Both the position numbers and the translations under genes were made by a program. The notes under the pieces were generated by a model. The model was not told the origin of the DNA, ran no database searches, and saw only the letters and a list, made by a program, of their open reading frames with translations. From assembly GCF_000472545.1 (NCBI RefSeq), contig NZ_AWZV01000006.1, positions 62,223 through 126,222 of the forward strand: a stretch of DNA of 64,000 bases, in the 5' to 3' direction. Of this stretch, positions 8,981-18,622 are shown piece by piece. The first letter of the stretch is position 1. Each line of letters opens with the position of its first letter. The stretch is from Burkholderia sp. WSM2232 (lineage in GTDB: Bacteria > Pseudomonadota > Gammaproteobacteria > Burkholderiales > Burkholderiaceae).

Positions 8981-10714
8981 TCAGTGAGAATCGCGCGGCA
9001 CCGGCGCGCCGCTCGATCCGACGAGGAAGTCCAGATCCGCACCCTGGTCGGCCTGCAACACGTGCTCTACATAGAGTTTGTAATAGCCGCGCTTGGGCGA
9101 CTCGGGAGCCTGCCATGCGGCGCGCCGGCGCTCGAGTTCCTCGTCGCTTACTTCCAGGTGCAGGCGCCGCGCTTGCACGTCGAGTTCGATCATGTCGCCG
9201 GTCTGCACGAGCGCAAGCGGGCCGCCCGCGGCTGCCTCGGGCGACACGTGCAGCACCACTGCGCCGTACGCCGTGCCGCTCATGCGTCCATCGGAAATGC
9301 GCACCATGTCCGTAATGCCTTTTTGCAACACCTTCTTCGGCAACGGCATGTTGCCCACTTCCGCAAAACCCGGATAACCCTTCGGCCCCGCGCCCTTGAG
9401 CACCATGATGCAGTTTTCGTCGATGTCGAGCGACTCGTCGTCTATCTTCGCGTGCAGTTCCTCGATGTTCTCGAACACCACCGCACGGCCGCGATGCTGG
9501 AGCAGTTCCGCAGTGGCGGCCGAGGGTTTGATCACTGCGCCGTTCGGCGCCAGATTGCCCTTGAGAACCGCGATGCCCGCCTTCGGCTTGAACGGCTCTT
9601 CGAATCGGGTGATGACCTTCTCGTCGTAATTCTGCGCGTTGCGCACGTTGTCCCAGATGGTCTTTCCGTTCACCGTGAGCGCCTCGCGGTGCAGCAGACC
9701 CTGCTCGCCGAGTTGCTTCAGCACTGCCGGCAAACCGCCTGCATAGTAGAAGTCTTCCATCAGGTATTCGCCCGACGGCTGCAGATTCACGAGACACGGC
9801 ACGTTCGAGCCGAGCTCCCAGTCGTCCAGCGAAAGCTCCACGCCAATCCGCTTGGCGAGCGCGATCAGATGCACGACCGCGTTCGTCGAACCGCCAATCG
9901 CCGCGTTCGTGCGGATCGCGTTTTCGAATGCCTGGCGCGTGAGAATCTTGTCCATCGTCAGGTCCTCGCGAACCATGTCGACAATGCGCCGGCCGGCCAG
10001 GTGCGCGAGCACCTGACGGCGCGCGTCGACGGCGGGAATCGCCGCGTTGTGCGGCAAGCCCATGCCGAGCGATTCGACCATCGAGGCCATCGTCGAAGCC
10101 GTGCCCATCGTCATGCAATGGCCGCGCGAGCGGTTCATGCACGACTCAGCCTCGGTGAATTCCTCCTGCGTCATGGTACCGGCGCGCACTTCCTCGGACA
10201 TCTGCCAGACGCCGGTGCCCGAGCCGATGTGCTTGCCGCGAAAGCGTCCGTTCAGCATCGGCCCGCCCGATACCGCGAGCGCGGGCAGATTGCACGACGC
10301 CGCGCCCATCAGCAGTGCGGGTGTGGTCTTGTCGCAGCCGACCAGCAGAATCACGCCATCCATCGGATTGCCGCGGATCGATTCCTCCACATCCATTGAA
10401 GCGAGGTTGCGAAACAACATGGCCGTGGGCCGCAAATTCGTTTCCCCGAGCGACATCACCGGAAACTCGAGCGGCAAACCGCCTGCTTCGTGCACGCCTT
10501 TTTTCACATACTCGGCGAGCTCGCGGAAATGCGCGTTGCAAGGCGTGAGTTCCGACCACGTATTGCAGATGCCGATAACCGGGCGTCCGTCGAATTCGTC
10601 GTGCGGAATGCCCTGGTTTTTCATCCACGAGCGATGCAGAAAGCCGTCGCGGTCCTTGAGGCCGAACCACGCCTGGCTGCGCAGCGGCTTTTTAGTCTGG
10701 TTGGAATCAGCCAT
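8981..10714 (-). CDS. L-arabinonate dehydratase (IlvD/EDD family)
   Basis: This enzyme converts L-arabinonate to 2-keto-3-deoxy-L-arabinonate in the non-phosphorylative (Weimberg-type) pathway. The 577-residue length is typical of the pentonate branch. Three Cys in family positions, C59 (SELTPC), C127 (LVGCDKT) and C200 (RGHC), coincide with the [2Fe-2S] ligands I recall for Rhizobium L-arabinonate dehydratase. This supports a pentonate dehydratase rather than IlvD. The start at 10714 has GGAG upstream. It is the last gene of the ALDH-araF-araG-araH-dehydratase operon, 40 bases after araH. D-xylonate or D-fuconate could be an alternative or additional substrate. Confidence 0.88.
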   Translation of the reverse strand: MADSNQTKKPLRSQAWFGLKDRDGFLHRSWMKNQGIPHDEFDGRPVIGICNTWSELTPCNAHFRELAEYVKKGVHEAGGLPLEFPVMSLGETNLRPTAMLFRNLASMDVEESIRGNPMDGVILLVGCDKTTPALLMGAASCNLPALAVSGGPMLNGRFRGKHIGSGTGVWQMSEEVRAGTMTQEEFTEAESCMNRSRGHCMTMGTASTMASMVESLGMGLPHNAAIPAVDARRQVLAHLAGRRIVDMVREDLTMDKILTRQAFENAIRTNAAIGGSTNAVVHLIALAKRIGVELSLDDWELGSNVPCLVNLQPSGEYLMEDFYYAGGLPAVLKQLGEQGLLHREALTVNGKTIWDNVRNAQNYDEKVITRFEEPFKPKAGIAVLKGNLAPNGAVIKPSAATAELLQHRGRAVVFENIEELHAKIDDESLDIDENCIMVLKGAGPKGYPGFAEVGNMPLPKKVLQKGITDMVRISDGRMSGTAYGAVVLHVSPEAAAGGPLALVQTGDMIELDVQARRLHLEVSDEELERRRAAWQAPESPKRGYYKLYVEHVLQADQGADLDFLVGSSGAPVPRDSH

Positions 10715-10754
10715 GAAATCTCCTGTTGGCAAACGTGTAGAAGCGGGGCGCCTG

Positions 10755-11759
10755 TCAGTGCACGCGCTTGCTGCGGCGAAACTGGTCGAACAGCACCGCA
10801 AGCAGCAGAATCCCGCCGCGAATCAGGTATTGATAGAACGTCGGCACGTTCATGAGGCTCATCGCGTCCTGCACCGAGCCCATGATCAGCACGCCGACCA
10901 GCACACCGGAAATCGTCGCGACGCCACCCGTCAGCGACACGCCGCCGAGCACGCACGCGGAAATCACACCGAGCTCGAGGCCGACCGACGTTTTGGGATC
11001 GCCTAGACTCATGCGCGACGCAAGCATCACGCCCGCAAAGCCCGTGACGAGACCTTGCAGGACGAACACCGTGATCTTGATGCGCGTGACGGGCAGACCC
11101 GCGAGCAGCGCCGCTTCGCTATTGCCGCCGACCGCCAGCACGTTCTTGCCGAACACGGTCTTTTTCAGCAGAAAGCCGAACAGCACGAAGCCGATGATGT
11201 TGCTCCAGATCGGATACGAAATGCCGAGAAACGAGCCGCCGCCCAGGTCGAAGAATCGTTCTTCCGAAATCATCACTGCGTCGCCGCTCGAGGTGATGTA
11301 GGCAAGGCCGCGCACGACTTCCATCATTGCGAGCGTGACGATCAGCGAGTTGATCTTGTAGCGCGCGACCAGCACGCCGTTCACGAGCCCGACTGCGCCG
11401 CCCGCGAGCACGCCCGCGGCCACGCCGAGCAGCACGCTATGGGTCGCCGTAATCAATGTCGACGCCACCACGCCCGCAAAGGCCACGATCGACGCGACCG
11501 ACAGATCGACTTCGCCAAGCGCGAGCACGAACATCATCGTCACGGAGATCGAGCCGATCAGCGTGACGGAAAGCAGCAGGCCCTGAATGTTTCGTGAACT
11601 CAGGAAGTCCGGCACGGTGAACGACAGCACCGCGAACAGAATGATGAACACCATCACGATGCCGGACTTGTTGATCAGATCCCACGTGCGCGCTGCGCGC
11701 GCGCTCAGGCCCGCCGATGCGACGGCCGGCGTGGAGGATTCGGTTGAAGGTGTGTTCAT
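10755..11759 (-). CDS. araH: L-arabinose ABC transporter permease AraH
   Basis: Inner-membrane permease of the CUT2 sugar family. The 334 residues include a Ser/Thr/Ala-rich cytoplasmic start and about nine to ten hydrophobic helices. Typical elements include LALGEVDLSVASIVAF (the family G-x-x-DLSVG-like motif) and GGVSLTGGVATISGVLVGVLI near the end. It sits between the ATPase AraG and the dehydratase. Substrate assignment rests on operon context. Confidence 0.9.
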   Translation of the reverse strand: MNTPSTESSTPAVASAGLSARAARTWDLINKSGIVMVFIILFAVLSFTVPDFLSSRNIQGLLLSVTLIGSISVTMMFVLALGEVDLSVASIVAFAGVVASTLITATHSVLLGVAAGVLAGGAVGLVNGVLVARYKINSLIVTLAMMEVVRGLAYITSSGDAVMISEERFFDLGGGSFLGISYPIWSNIIGFVLFGFLLKKTVFGKNVLAVGGNSEAALLAGLPVTRIKITVFVLQGLVTGFAGVMLASRMSLGDPKTSVGLELGVISACVLGGVSLTGGVATISGVLVGVLIMGSVQDAMSLMNVPTFYQYLIRGGILLLAVLFDQFRRSKRVH

Positions 11760-11898
11760 GGTGTGTGTTCCGTTTCAATGCCGCTGTTTTTGTCAGCGAC
11801 GCGATTCAGTTTCGTGTTTCCAGCTGCGTGCTTTCTGGTGCTTACTTCTGTGTGTGCGTTCTGTTGCGTTGTTCCGACCGTGAGGCGAGCGCGCGGCT

Positions 11899-13458
11899 CT
11901 AGCGGGGCAGGGCTAGTTTGATGAGCGCATCGGGCGTGGCCTGCGCTTTCGGCAGATCGCCGACAAGCCGTCCTTCCTTCATCACGATCACGCGATCCGT
12001 CACGCCGATCACTTCCGCCAGATCGCTCGACACGACGATCACCGTGCGGCCCGCTTCAGCAAGCCCGTACAGCAGCCCGTAAATTTCGCTGCGCGCGCCC
12101 ACGTCGATGCCGCGCGTGGGCTCGTCCATCAGAAACACGTCGATCTGTTCCGCGAGCCAGCGCGACAGAATGACCTTCTGCTGATTGCCGCCCGACAGCG
12201 TGCCGATCGGCGTCTCGCCGTTGCGCGTCTTGATGGCGAGCTTGCCGATGAACTCCTTCGCGGTCTGCGCTTCCTTGCGGCCGTTGAGCACGTTGAAGCG
12301 GCTGAAATGCCGGCGGCAACTGATATTGAGGTTGTCCGATACCGAAGCGATCGAAACAATGCCTTCCTGCTTGCGGTCTTCGGGACACAGCGCGACGCCC
12401 GCGCGCACTGCATCGCGCGGCGTGGCGAAACGCACAGGCTTGCCTTTGAGCATGATGTCGCCGGCCGTCGGCTTGACCGCGCCGTAGATGAGCTTCATCA
12501 ACTCGGAGCGCCCCGCGCCCACTAGCCCGAAGAAACCGACAATCTCGCCCTTGCGCGCGGAGAAGGTGGCGGGTTCACGCAGCCCAAGGCCCATGAGTCC
12601 CTTCACGTCAAGTTGCACGTCGCCGAGTTCGCGCGTGCGATAGCCGTACACGTCGGCAATCGAGCGGCCCACCATGCAGCTGATCAGGCGGTCGCGGTCG
12701 AGCCCGGCACCCGCGTCGAACGTGTCGATGCGGCGGCCGTCGCGGAACACGGTTACGCGGTCGCACAACTCATAGACCTCGTCCATGCGATGCGTGACGT
12801 AAATGATCGCGCGGCCTTCGGCGCGCAATGCGCGGATGATCCGGAACAGTTGCGTGGTCTCGCGCGACGATAGGGAACTGGTCGGTTCGTCGAATGCAAT
12901 CACGCGCGCGTCGCGCATCAGCGCCTTGCCGATCTCGATCATCTGCCGCTGGCCAATGGACAGATTCTTCACCTGCTGCGACGGGTCGATCTTCTCGCCG
13001 AGCCGTTCGAGTTCACGCACCGCGCGCGCAACCAGCGCTTTTTCGTCCAGTACCCCGAAGCGATTGGGCAGCGCGCCCAGCATCAGATTTTCCGCGACCG
13101 TCAGCTCCGGAACCAGATGCAATTCCTGATAGATGATCGCAACGCCCGCTGCAATGGCCGCCTTTGTCGTCGTGAACTGCTGCTCGACGCCGCCGAGCGA
13201 CAGCGTGCCCGCCGCTGGCTGATTCACGCCCGAGAGCACCTTGAGCAGCGTCGATTTGCCCGCGCCGTTCTCGCCCATCAGTCCGTGCACTTCGCCGCGC
13301 CGCACTTCGAGCGACACCTGGTCGAGCGCGAGCACGCCGGGAAAGCGCACGGTGATGCCGTCCAGTTGCAGGTACGGCTCGGTGGAGGCGAGCGCAGACG
13401 AAGGCGCTGGCACCGCCTCGGCATTGCCAGCGGAAGACGCAGTATGGGAAGACATCAT
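11899..13458 (-). CDS. araG: L-arabinose ABC transporter ATP-binding protein AraG
   Basis: Tandem ATPase of the CUT2 family, 519 residues. The first half has Walker [10 protein letters not shown] (62-70), signature LSIGQRQ and Walker [10 protein letters not shown]. The second half has a degenerate P-loop region ([10 protein letters not shown]), signature LSGGNQQKV and [11 protein letters not shown], as usual for AraG/RbsA/XylG proteins. Two adjacent ATG codons (13458, 13455) could serve as starts, with GAGG upstream. It lies between araF and araH and energises the same transporter. Confidence 0.93.
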   Translation of the reverse strand: MMSSHTASSAGNAEAVPAPSSALASTEPYLQLDGITVRFPGVLALDQVSLEVRRGEVHGLMGENGAGKSTLLKVLSGVNQPAAGTLSLGGVEQQFTTTKAAIAAGVAIIYQELHLVPELTVAENLMLGALPNRFGVLDEKALVARAVRELERLGEKIDPSQQVKNLSIGQRQMIEIGKALMRDARVIAFDEPTSSLSSRETTQLFRIIRALRAEGRAIIYVTHRMDEVYELCDRVTVFRDGRRIDTFDAGAGLDRDRLISCMVGRSIADVYGYRTRELGDVQLDVKGLMGLGLREPATFSARKGEIVGFFGLVGAGRSELMKLIYGAVKPTAGDIMLKGKPVRFATPRDAVRAGVALCPEDRKQEGIVSIASVSDNLNISCRRHFSRFNVLNGRKEAQTAKEFIGKLAIKTRNGETPIGTLSGGNQQKVILSRWLAEQIDVFLMDEPTRGIDVGARSEIYGLLYGLAEAGRTVIVVSSDLAEVIGVTDRVIVMKEGRLVGDLPKAQATPDALIKLALPR

Positions 13459-13571
13459 CGAAAAAACCTCAGTGGTGGACAACGGTGCGGGCCGCCCCCG
13501 CTTCACGCGAAAGGCGAGAAGCGGGGAGAGAAGCGCGGCGCGACCCGCCGCGTGCGGAAGTCGAACCGGGC

Positions 13572-14576
13572 TTAGATGCCGAGTTCCTTGCGCACGTCCT
13601 GCCAGTTGCTGCGAACCATCAGCTTGCCGGTGGTTTGCGTGTCGGCAGGCGGCTGCTTGCCGCTCTTGATCCACTCGACGAGGTTCTCCGTGCTTTCGCG
13701 GCCATGCATCGTCGAGCTCACGGCGATCGTGCCGTAGAAGCCGGTCGGCTCCTTCTTCTGGAATTCGGCAAAGGCTTCGCCCGCCCCGTTGATGCCGACG
13801 CCGATCACGTCCGCCGCCGGAATATGCAACTGCTCGGTAGCGCGCACGCCGCCCAGCACGCTTTCCTCGTTCAGCGCGAAAATCACCCACTTCTTGATGT
13901 TCGGATGCTGCGCGAGCACCGGCGACGAGGCGTTGAAGCCGCCTTCGTCGTCGGTCGTCTTTTGCGGGGCGTCGAAAATGTTCTCTTTCTTGAAGCCGCC
14001 GGCGAGCAGCGTTTGCGTCGCGCCGTCGGTGCGCAGCTTCGCGGTCGGCAGTTCGTAGTTCGTGATGCGCAGCGCGCCGACTTCTTCCGGCTTCCAGCCG
14101 CGGCGCTTCATTTCGTCGCTGATCGCCTGACCGACCTGGTTGCCGATCTTGAAGGCGGACATGCCCAGGTGCGGCACATTGGCGAGCGGCTTGCCGGTCG
14201 AATCGACCAGTTGGTCGTCGACGGTCACGAACTTCATGTTGTAGCGCTTGGCTCGCGCCTGGATCGCGGGTCCGAGGCGCACGTCGGGCGCGCAGATCAC
14301 GAAGCCCTTCGCGCCTTGCGCGCCGAGATTGTCGATGGCGGACAGCACTTTTTCGCCGTCCGGCGTGCCGATGTTCACCACCGAAAAGCCGTCCTTCTGA
14401 CCCAGCGCGGTCGCCGCTTTCTGTTCGTTGATGAACCATGCCTGTTCCGGCATCTTCACGAGGAAGCCGACCTTGAGCGGCTGGTCGGCGTGCGCGGAAA
14501 GCTGCATCGCGAAGGGCGCGGCAAGGGTGGCCGCCGCAATTGCGGTCAGCGTCAAACGGCGAAGCTTGCTGGTCAT
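13572..14576 (-). CDS. araF: L-arabinose-binding periplasmic protein AraF
   Basis: Periplasmic sugar-binding protein, 334 residues, with a signal peptide ([30 protein letters not shown]). The mature start [18 protein letters not shown] and the later [23 protein letters not shown] and [20 protein letters not shown] are characteristic of AraF rather than RbsB or XylF. The start has CAGGAGACAG upstream. In other bacteria with this operon the regulator may sense sugar through this protein; nothing in the sequence shows that here. Confidence 0.92.
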   Translation of the reverse strand: MTSKLRRLTLTAIAAATLAAPFAMQLSAHADQPLKVGFLVKMPEQAWFINEQKAATALGQKDGFSVVNIGTPDGEKVLSAIDNLGAQGAKGFVICAPDVRLGPAIQARAKRYNMKFVTVDDQLVDSTGKPLANVPHLGMSAFKIGNQVGQAISDEMKRRGWKPEEVGALRITNYELPTAKLRTDGATQTLLAGGFKKENIFDAPQKTTDDEGGFNASSPVLAQHPNIKKWVIFALNEESVLGGVRATEQLHIPAADVIGVGINGAGEAFAEFQKKEPTGFYGTIAVSSTMHGRESTENLVEWIKSGKQPPADTQTTGKLMVRSNWQDVRKELGI

Positions 14577-14712
14577 GTCTGTCTCCTGAGGTTGAAAAGC
14601 TGCATTGATTTCGTTTGTGTGCAGCGAGGCGATACACGGCGTTAGCCGGGGCGTACAAAGCAGTTCAGCGAATCGGGGCCTGCGGCGGCCATACGCGTGC
14701 GAATTCTCACGA

Positions 14713-16161
14713 TCAACCCGCCACGTAAGCCGTTTTCACGGCGGTCCAGAATGCGGCGTCCGTCGAGCCGTACGCGGACGCCTTGCGGCCGCTGGCGGGC
14801 GCGTGATGCTCGACCGCCGTGGTTGGAAGATTGATCGTGACGAGACCGGCATGCACGTGGCGGCGAAAATGCCGCGCCCGCGAAAGCGAGCGCGTGCAGA
14901 TGCCGGCGCACAGGCCATAGGCGGTGTCGTTCGCGAGATGCAACGCGTGTTCGTAATCGTCGGCACGCAGCACGACGGCGAGCGGGCCAAAAATTTCCTC
15001 GCGGGCAATACGGTGCTCGGCTTCGCCCGCAAACAGCGCCGGCTCGAAGAAGTAACCGCGCGTCGTGCGTTCGAGCCGCCGGCCGCCATGCAGTAGTTGC
15101 GCGCCTTCCTGCGCCGCGATCCGGAGGTAGTCGAGATTGCGCTCGAGCTGCGCGGCGTTCGCGACCGGACCCATGTCGGTGCCGTGCTTGAGCGCATGGT
15201 CGACGGTGAGTTTGGCGAGCTTCGCCCGCAAGGCGTCGATAAACGGCTCGTACAGCGCGCGTTCGACGATCAGCCGCGCCGCCGCCGTGCTGCGCTGGCC
15301 GGTCGAGCCGTAGGCGCCGGTCAACGCGGCATCCACGGCTATGTCGAGATCGGCGTCGGCCAGCACGACGAACGGGTTCTTGCCGCCCATCTCCAGTTGC
15401 ACGCGCGCCTGGCGGGCTGCGGCGGCTTGCAGCACGCGTGTGCCGGTTTCCGCCGAACCGCTGAAACTGATACCGGCTACGAGCGGATGCGCGACGATCC
15501 GCGCGCCGACCTGCCGGCCGCTGCCCATCACCAGATTGAACACGCCGGCCGGCAAGCCCACGCGGCTCACAATGGACGCCAGCGCCGCCGCGCAAGCGGG
15601 CGTGGACTCGGCCGGTTTGAACACGACGCAATTGCCATGCGCAAGCGCCGCGCCGATTTTTGCGGCGGCCGTGGCGAGCGGCGCGCTCCAGGGCGCGATG
15701 ATGCCGACCACGCCGAGCGGTTCGCGCGTCATGTCGATCTCGACACCGGCGCGGGACGAGGCGACCGGCTCCGAGTACGCGCGCTGCGCATCGGCGGCGA
15801 ACAGCTTGAAGGTTTGGCCTGCGCGCGTGGCTTCGGCCAGCGCCTCGGGCAAGGTCTTGCCGACCTCGCGCGCCAGCAGCCGGCCGAGTTCGTCGCGGCG
15901 CGCGAGCATTTCGCTGCCGATTGCGTCGAGCGCGTCCGCGCGACGCTGGCCCGAGCTCAGCGACCATTCGCCGAAAGCGGCGTTGGCCGCCTCGATCGCG
16001 CTGTCGGTCTGCCGCACGTCGGCCCGGACATATTCCCCGACGATGTCGTCAAAGTCCGACGGATTGAGCGACACGCCGGTGGTCGCGCCCGTTTCCCAGC
16101 CGCCATTGATGTAATGGCGCAGCGGGCTGGCAACGAGCGGGACGAGCGGATCGCGGTTCAT
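14713..16161 (-). CDS. Aldehyde dehydrogenase homologue (2-oxoglutarate semialdehyde dehydrogenase-like) lacking catalytic Cys and Asn
   Basis: By position, as first gene of the arabinose operon, and by similarity, this should be the last enzyme of the pathway, oxidising 2-oxoglutarate semialdehyde. The 482-residue ALDH fold is intact: NAD-site FKPAES (181-186), FSGSAETG, LEMGGKNP with the general-base Glu257, and EEIFGPLAVV. However, the nucleophile position in G-Q-R-C-T is Ser291 (GQRSTAA, codon AGC at 15289-15291), and the oxyanion-hole Asn of P-W-N-F-P is Ser159 (PWSAP, codon AGC at 15685-15687). Each could arise by one base change (TGC to AGC, AAC to AGC). Either this is a pseudoenzyme, with another ALDH completing the pathway, or it has a different chemistry. 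The start at 16161 is supported by similarity. Confidence 0.85.
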   Translation of the reverse strand: MNRDPLVPLVASPLRHYINGGWETGATTGVSLNPSDFDDIVGEYVRADVRQTDSAIEAANAAFGEWSLSSGQRRADALDAIGSEMLARRDELGRLLAREVGKTLPEALAEATRAGQTFKLFAADAQRAYSEPVASSRAGVEIDMTREPLGVVGIIAPWSAPLATAAAKIGAALAHGNCVVFKPAESTPACAAALASIVSRVGLPAGVFNLVMGSGRQVGARIVAHPLVAGISFSGSAETGTRVLQAAAARQARVQLEMGGKNPFVVLADADLDIAVDAALTGAYGSTGQRSTAAARLIVERALYEPFIDALRAKLAKLTVDHALKHGTDMGPVANAAQLERNLDYLRIAAQEGAQLLHGGRRLERTTRGYFFEPALFAGEAEHRIAREEIFGPLAVVLRADDYEHALHLANDTAYGLCAGICTRSLSRARHFRRHVHAGLVTINLPTTAVEHHAPASGRKASAYGSTDAAFWTAVKTAYVAG

Positions 16162-16203
16162 CGACGGAATGGCGCCATATGAGAAGCCTGAAAGTCCACG
16201 AAT

Positions 16204-16268
16204 GGTATGAGCGGGCGCAATAACTTTCCAATCCCTTTTTCGGCTACCCCGATAACAATTCCGGTATG
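16204..16268. promoter_or_regulatory. Divergent promoter/operator region between ALDH and lysR
   Basis: The 146-base gap between the divergent operon and the LysR gene contains a partial dyad, ATAAC-N6-GGTAT (16252-16267), of the ATA-N10-TAT type seen in LysR sites. GGTATG occurs at 16204-16209 and again at 16263-16268. This is the expected place for the regulator to act on both promoters. The assignment is inference from position. Confidence 0.35.
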
Positions 16269-16307
16269 GCATGATGGAGCCAACGACAAAGACGTTGGAG
16301 ACAGGCG

Positions 16308-17285
16308 ATGACGCGTAGCTACTCGAACTGGTTCGTGCGTGCGCGGCTGAAAACGCGGCAATTGCTGCTGCTCGCCGCAATGGAGGAGGAAGGCAACGTG
16401 CGGCGCGCCGCCGACGTGCTCGGCATGACGCAGCCGGCGGCCTCGCGGCTGCTCAAGGAACTGGAAGACATGCTGGGCGTGAGCCTGTTCGACCGCACGC
16501 CGCACGGTATGCATGCAACGCTATACGGCGAGGTGATGATCCGCCACGCGCGCATGGTGCTGTCCAATCTGAGCCACGCGCACGACGAAATCTCGGCGCT
16601 GCGGGCAGGGCTCGCCGGGCAGGTGCGGATCGGCGTGATTGCGGCGGCGGCGGCAACCATGGTGCCGCGCGCGATTGCCAGCGTGAAGGAGCGCTATCCG
16701 CAATTGCAGATGTGGGCGGAAGTCGAAACCTCCGACGTCATGCTGCCGCGGCTCGCCGAAGGCGAGCTCGACATCATGATCGGCCGCGTGCTGGAGCGGC
16801 AGAACCAGTTCAAGACCGAAGTCCGTTATGAACCGCTCGCCGACGAACCGCTTTGCGTGGTCGCGCGGCCCGGTCATCCGCTCGAGAACGAAACCGGCCT
16901 GACCTTGCGCGGCATCGTCAATGCGAGCTGGGTACTGCATCCGCCGGGCAGCGTGCTGCGGCATCGTTTCGATCTGATGTTTTCGCAGATCGGGCTGAAT
17001 CCGCCGCAAAACGTCGTGAACACCAACAACTTCCTGGCGATTTCCAGCTTGCTGCTTCAGAGCGACATGCTGGCCGTGTTGCCGAACGAAGTGGCGGGTC
17101 AGTACCAACAGTACGGCGTGTTGAAACGTCTGCCGATCGAGTTACCGTGCAGGATGGACACTTTCGGTATCATCACGCGCCAGTCGCACTTGCTGTCGCC
17201 AGCGGCCTCAGTGGTGCTCGAAGCGCTGCGCGAGGCTGCCGGCGAGGTGTACGGCACGCCTTCGGAGGCAGCCGTGGCTCGATAA
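16308..17285 (+). CDS. LysR-family regulator, probable control of the arabinose operon (GbpR-like)
   Basis: 325-residue LysR-type transcription factor. The N-terminal winged HTH (about residues 15-75) contains EGNVRRAADVLGMTQPAASRLLKELE. The effector domain (about 95-300) contains GQVRIGVIAAAAATMVP and GELDIMIGRVL. It is divergent from the arabinose operon, and the motif style resembles GbpR of Azospirillum, a sugar-transport regulator; this is from memory. The effector is probably L-arabinose or a pathway intermediate. Confidence 0.85.
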   Translation: MTRSYSNWFVRARLKTRQLLLLAAMEEEGNVRRAADVLGMTQPAASRLLKELEDMLGVSLFDRTPHGMHATLYGEVMIRHARMVLSNLSHAHDEISALRAGLAGQVRIGVIAAAAATMVPRAIASVKERYPQLQMWAEVETSDVMLPRLAEGELDIMIGRVLERQNQFKTEVRYEPLADEPLCVVARPGHPLENETGLTLRGIVNASWVLHPPGSVLRHRFDLMFSQIGLNPPQNVVNTNNFLAISSLLLQSDMLAVLPNEVAGQYQQYGVLKRLPIELPCRMDTFGIITRQSHLLSPAASVVLEALREAAGEVYGTPSEAAVAR

Positions 17286-17428
17286 ATGCTTCTTCCCGTT
17301 CATGAGATGGCCGGCTGTCGGCGCGGGAGGGACGCAAAATGTACAACAAACACGGAAGACGGCAACGCGCTGTCGACGACTCATTTTCTGTTCGCTCCGG
17401 TGGGGCGAGCGTCTGGTTCAGCAACGGC

Positions 17429-17983
17429 ATGGCTCTCAAATCGACGATTTACAAGGCGGAACTACAGATCGCCAACATGGACCGGCACTATTACGCCGAT
17501 CATTCGCTCACCATCGCCCGTCACCCGTCGGAAACCGACGAACGGATGATGGTGCGCGTCGCCGCGTTCGCGCTGTTCGCGCAGGAACGCCTCGAGTTCT
17601 GCAAGGGTTTGTCGGACGTCGACGAGCCGGATCTGTGGCAAAAGGACCTGACGGGCGCCATCGACACCTGGATTGAAGTCGGGCAGCCCGACGAGCGGCG
17701 CATCGCCAAAGCGAGCGGCCGTTCCAACGAGGTCATTGTGATTGCGTATGGCGGCCGGACTTCGGACATCTGGTGGCAGGGCGTGCGCAATAAGGTCGAG
17801 CGCATGCGCAACGTGACGGTCTGGTCGCTCGGCGAAAACGTAGCCGCCGAACTGGGCTCGCTCGCAGAGCGCACCATGCGCCTGCAATGCACCGTGCAGG
17901 ACGGCGAAGCGTGGCTCGGCAGCGCCGAAGCCGACGCGGTGAAGATCGAGTGGACCGTGTTGAAGGCGCCCGCGAACGCCTGA
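17429..17983 (+). CDS. yaeQ: YaeQ family protein
   Basis: The 184-residue protein begins MALKSTIYKAELQIANMDR and has YYADHSLTIARHPSETDERMM, WIEVGQPDERRI and IAYGGRTSDIWW, all characteristic of YaeQ. The family has a PD-(D/E)XK nuclease-like fold but no established activity. The start at 17429 is chosen by family length (~181); an upstream extension to 17339 lacks similarity. It ends 26 bases before the convergent VOC gene. Confidence 0.92.
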   Translation: MALKSTIYKAELQIANMDRHYYADHSLTIARHPSETDERMMVRVAAFALFAQERLEFCKGLSDVDEPDLWQKDLTGAIDTWIEVGQPDERRIAKASGRSNEVIVIAYGGRTSDIWWQGVRNKVERMRNVTVWSLGENVAAELGSLAERTMRLQCTVQDGEAWLGSAEADAVKIEWTVLKAPANA

Positions 17984-18009
17984 GCTACGGGCGGGCAGGC
18001 TTGCGACGT

Positions 18010-18435
18010 TCAGAGCGACGTCGCGTGAGCCGCCTGCGGCGGTCCTTTCAGCTCGACCATGTTGCCTTCCGGATCGAACAGGTACAGCGACGGCCCGTAG
18101 CCGTCCGCGCCGTAACGCACGCCTTCTTCGTCGAGCCGCGCGCCGTGTGCCGCCAGATGCGCCCTGAGCGCATCGGCGTCGAACGGTTCGACGCGCAGGC
18201 ACACATGATCCATGTTACGAGCCGCGCCCGGCGCACCGTTTTCCGGGCGGTCCAGTTTCGCCCCCACCTGCAGCAGGTCGATTAGCGAGCGCCCGGCCCG
18301 CAATTGCGTCAGACCGAGTTCGCGCTGTTCCTTTTCCAGCGTGCAGCCAAGCACGTCACAGTAAAACCGCGCCAGCGCCGCGGCGTTCGCGGCCCGGATC
18401 ACCACGTGATCGATCTCGCGAATATGGATCTTCAT
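18010..18435 (-). CDS. VOC-fold (glyoxalase/dioxygenase superfamily) protein
   Basis: 141 residues with paired beta-alpha-beta-beta-beta modules: IREIDHVVIRAANAAALARFYCDVLGC at the N-terminus, NMDHVCLRVEPFD in the middle and LYLFDPEGNMVELKGP at the end. His (IDH, MDH) and Glu (VEL) occupy the usual metal-ligand positions. Substrate unknown. Start at 18435 with GGAGG upstream. Confidence 0.88.
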   Translation of the reverse strand: MKIHIREIDHVVIRAANAAALARFYCDVLGCTLEKEQRELGLTQLRAGRSLIDLLQVGAKLDRPENGAPGAARNMDHVCLRVEPFDADALRAHLAAHGARLDEEGVRYGADGYGPSLYLFDPEGNMVELKGPPQAAHATSL

Positions 18436-18553
18436 AGGAACACCTCCGATGACCGGCTTCTGACGGTGAACAGCCAGTGTAGGAGAAAGCGAGGCGGGCG
18501 TGGACGCAGCACGATGCGGGCGCGCCGATCCGGCCACACAGAACGTACAGACG

Positions 18554-18583
18554 AAAAAAAGCCCGCTCTATGTGGAGCGGGCT
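18554..18583 (-). terminator. Terminator of the predicted small RNA
   Basis: AGCCCGCTC (18560-18568) pairs perfectly with GAGCGGGCT (18575-18583) with a six-base loop. On the minus strand the stem is followed by seven T. There is no T-run on the plus strand, so it works leftward only, and no minus-strand protein gene ends nearby. Confidence 0.8.
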
Positions 18584-18595
18584 GAATCCATATCA

Positions 18596-18616
18596 GGAGG
18601 AGACATGGAGGAGACA
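18596..18616 (+). repeat. Perfect 10-bp direct repeats GGAGGAGACA
   Basis: Copies at 18596-18605 and 18607-18616, period 11. On the minus strand they read TGTCTCCTCC. On the plus strand the first copy mimics a ribosome binding site for a 31-codon frame (18605-18700) that I consider a by-product. Confidence 0.9.
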
Positions 18617-18622
18617 GGTACT

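Larger units (their letters stand above)
18554..18617 (-). ncRNA. Predicted ~64-nt small RNA with two anti-Shine-Dalgarno repeats
   Basis: On the minus strand a promoter-like pair is seen: TTGCGT (18651-18646), a 17-base spacer, then TATATT (18628-18623). Its start would fall near 18617. The transcript would carry UGUCUCCUCC twice (complement of 18607-18616 and 18596-18605), one base apart, then about 12 unpaired bases. It ends in a perfect 9-bp terminator stem (18560-18568 with 18575-18583) and seven U. The CUCCUCC elements are complementary to ribosome binding sites. No credible protein fits this strand. Function as a translational repressor is inference. Confidence 0.6.

Noticed and set aside
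13485..14645. 386-residue plus-strand frame opposite araF
   Set aside because: Antisense shadow; araF itself has a signal peptide and family motifs.
13459..14658. N-terminal extension fusing araG to upstream sequence
   Set aside because: The araG frame stays open through the araF region, but the extra residues are a shadow of araF. The araG start with two ATG codons at 13455-13458 fits the family.
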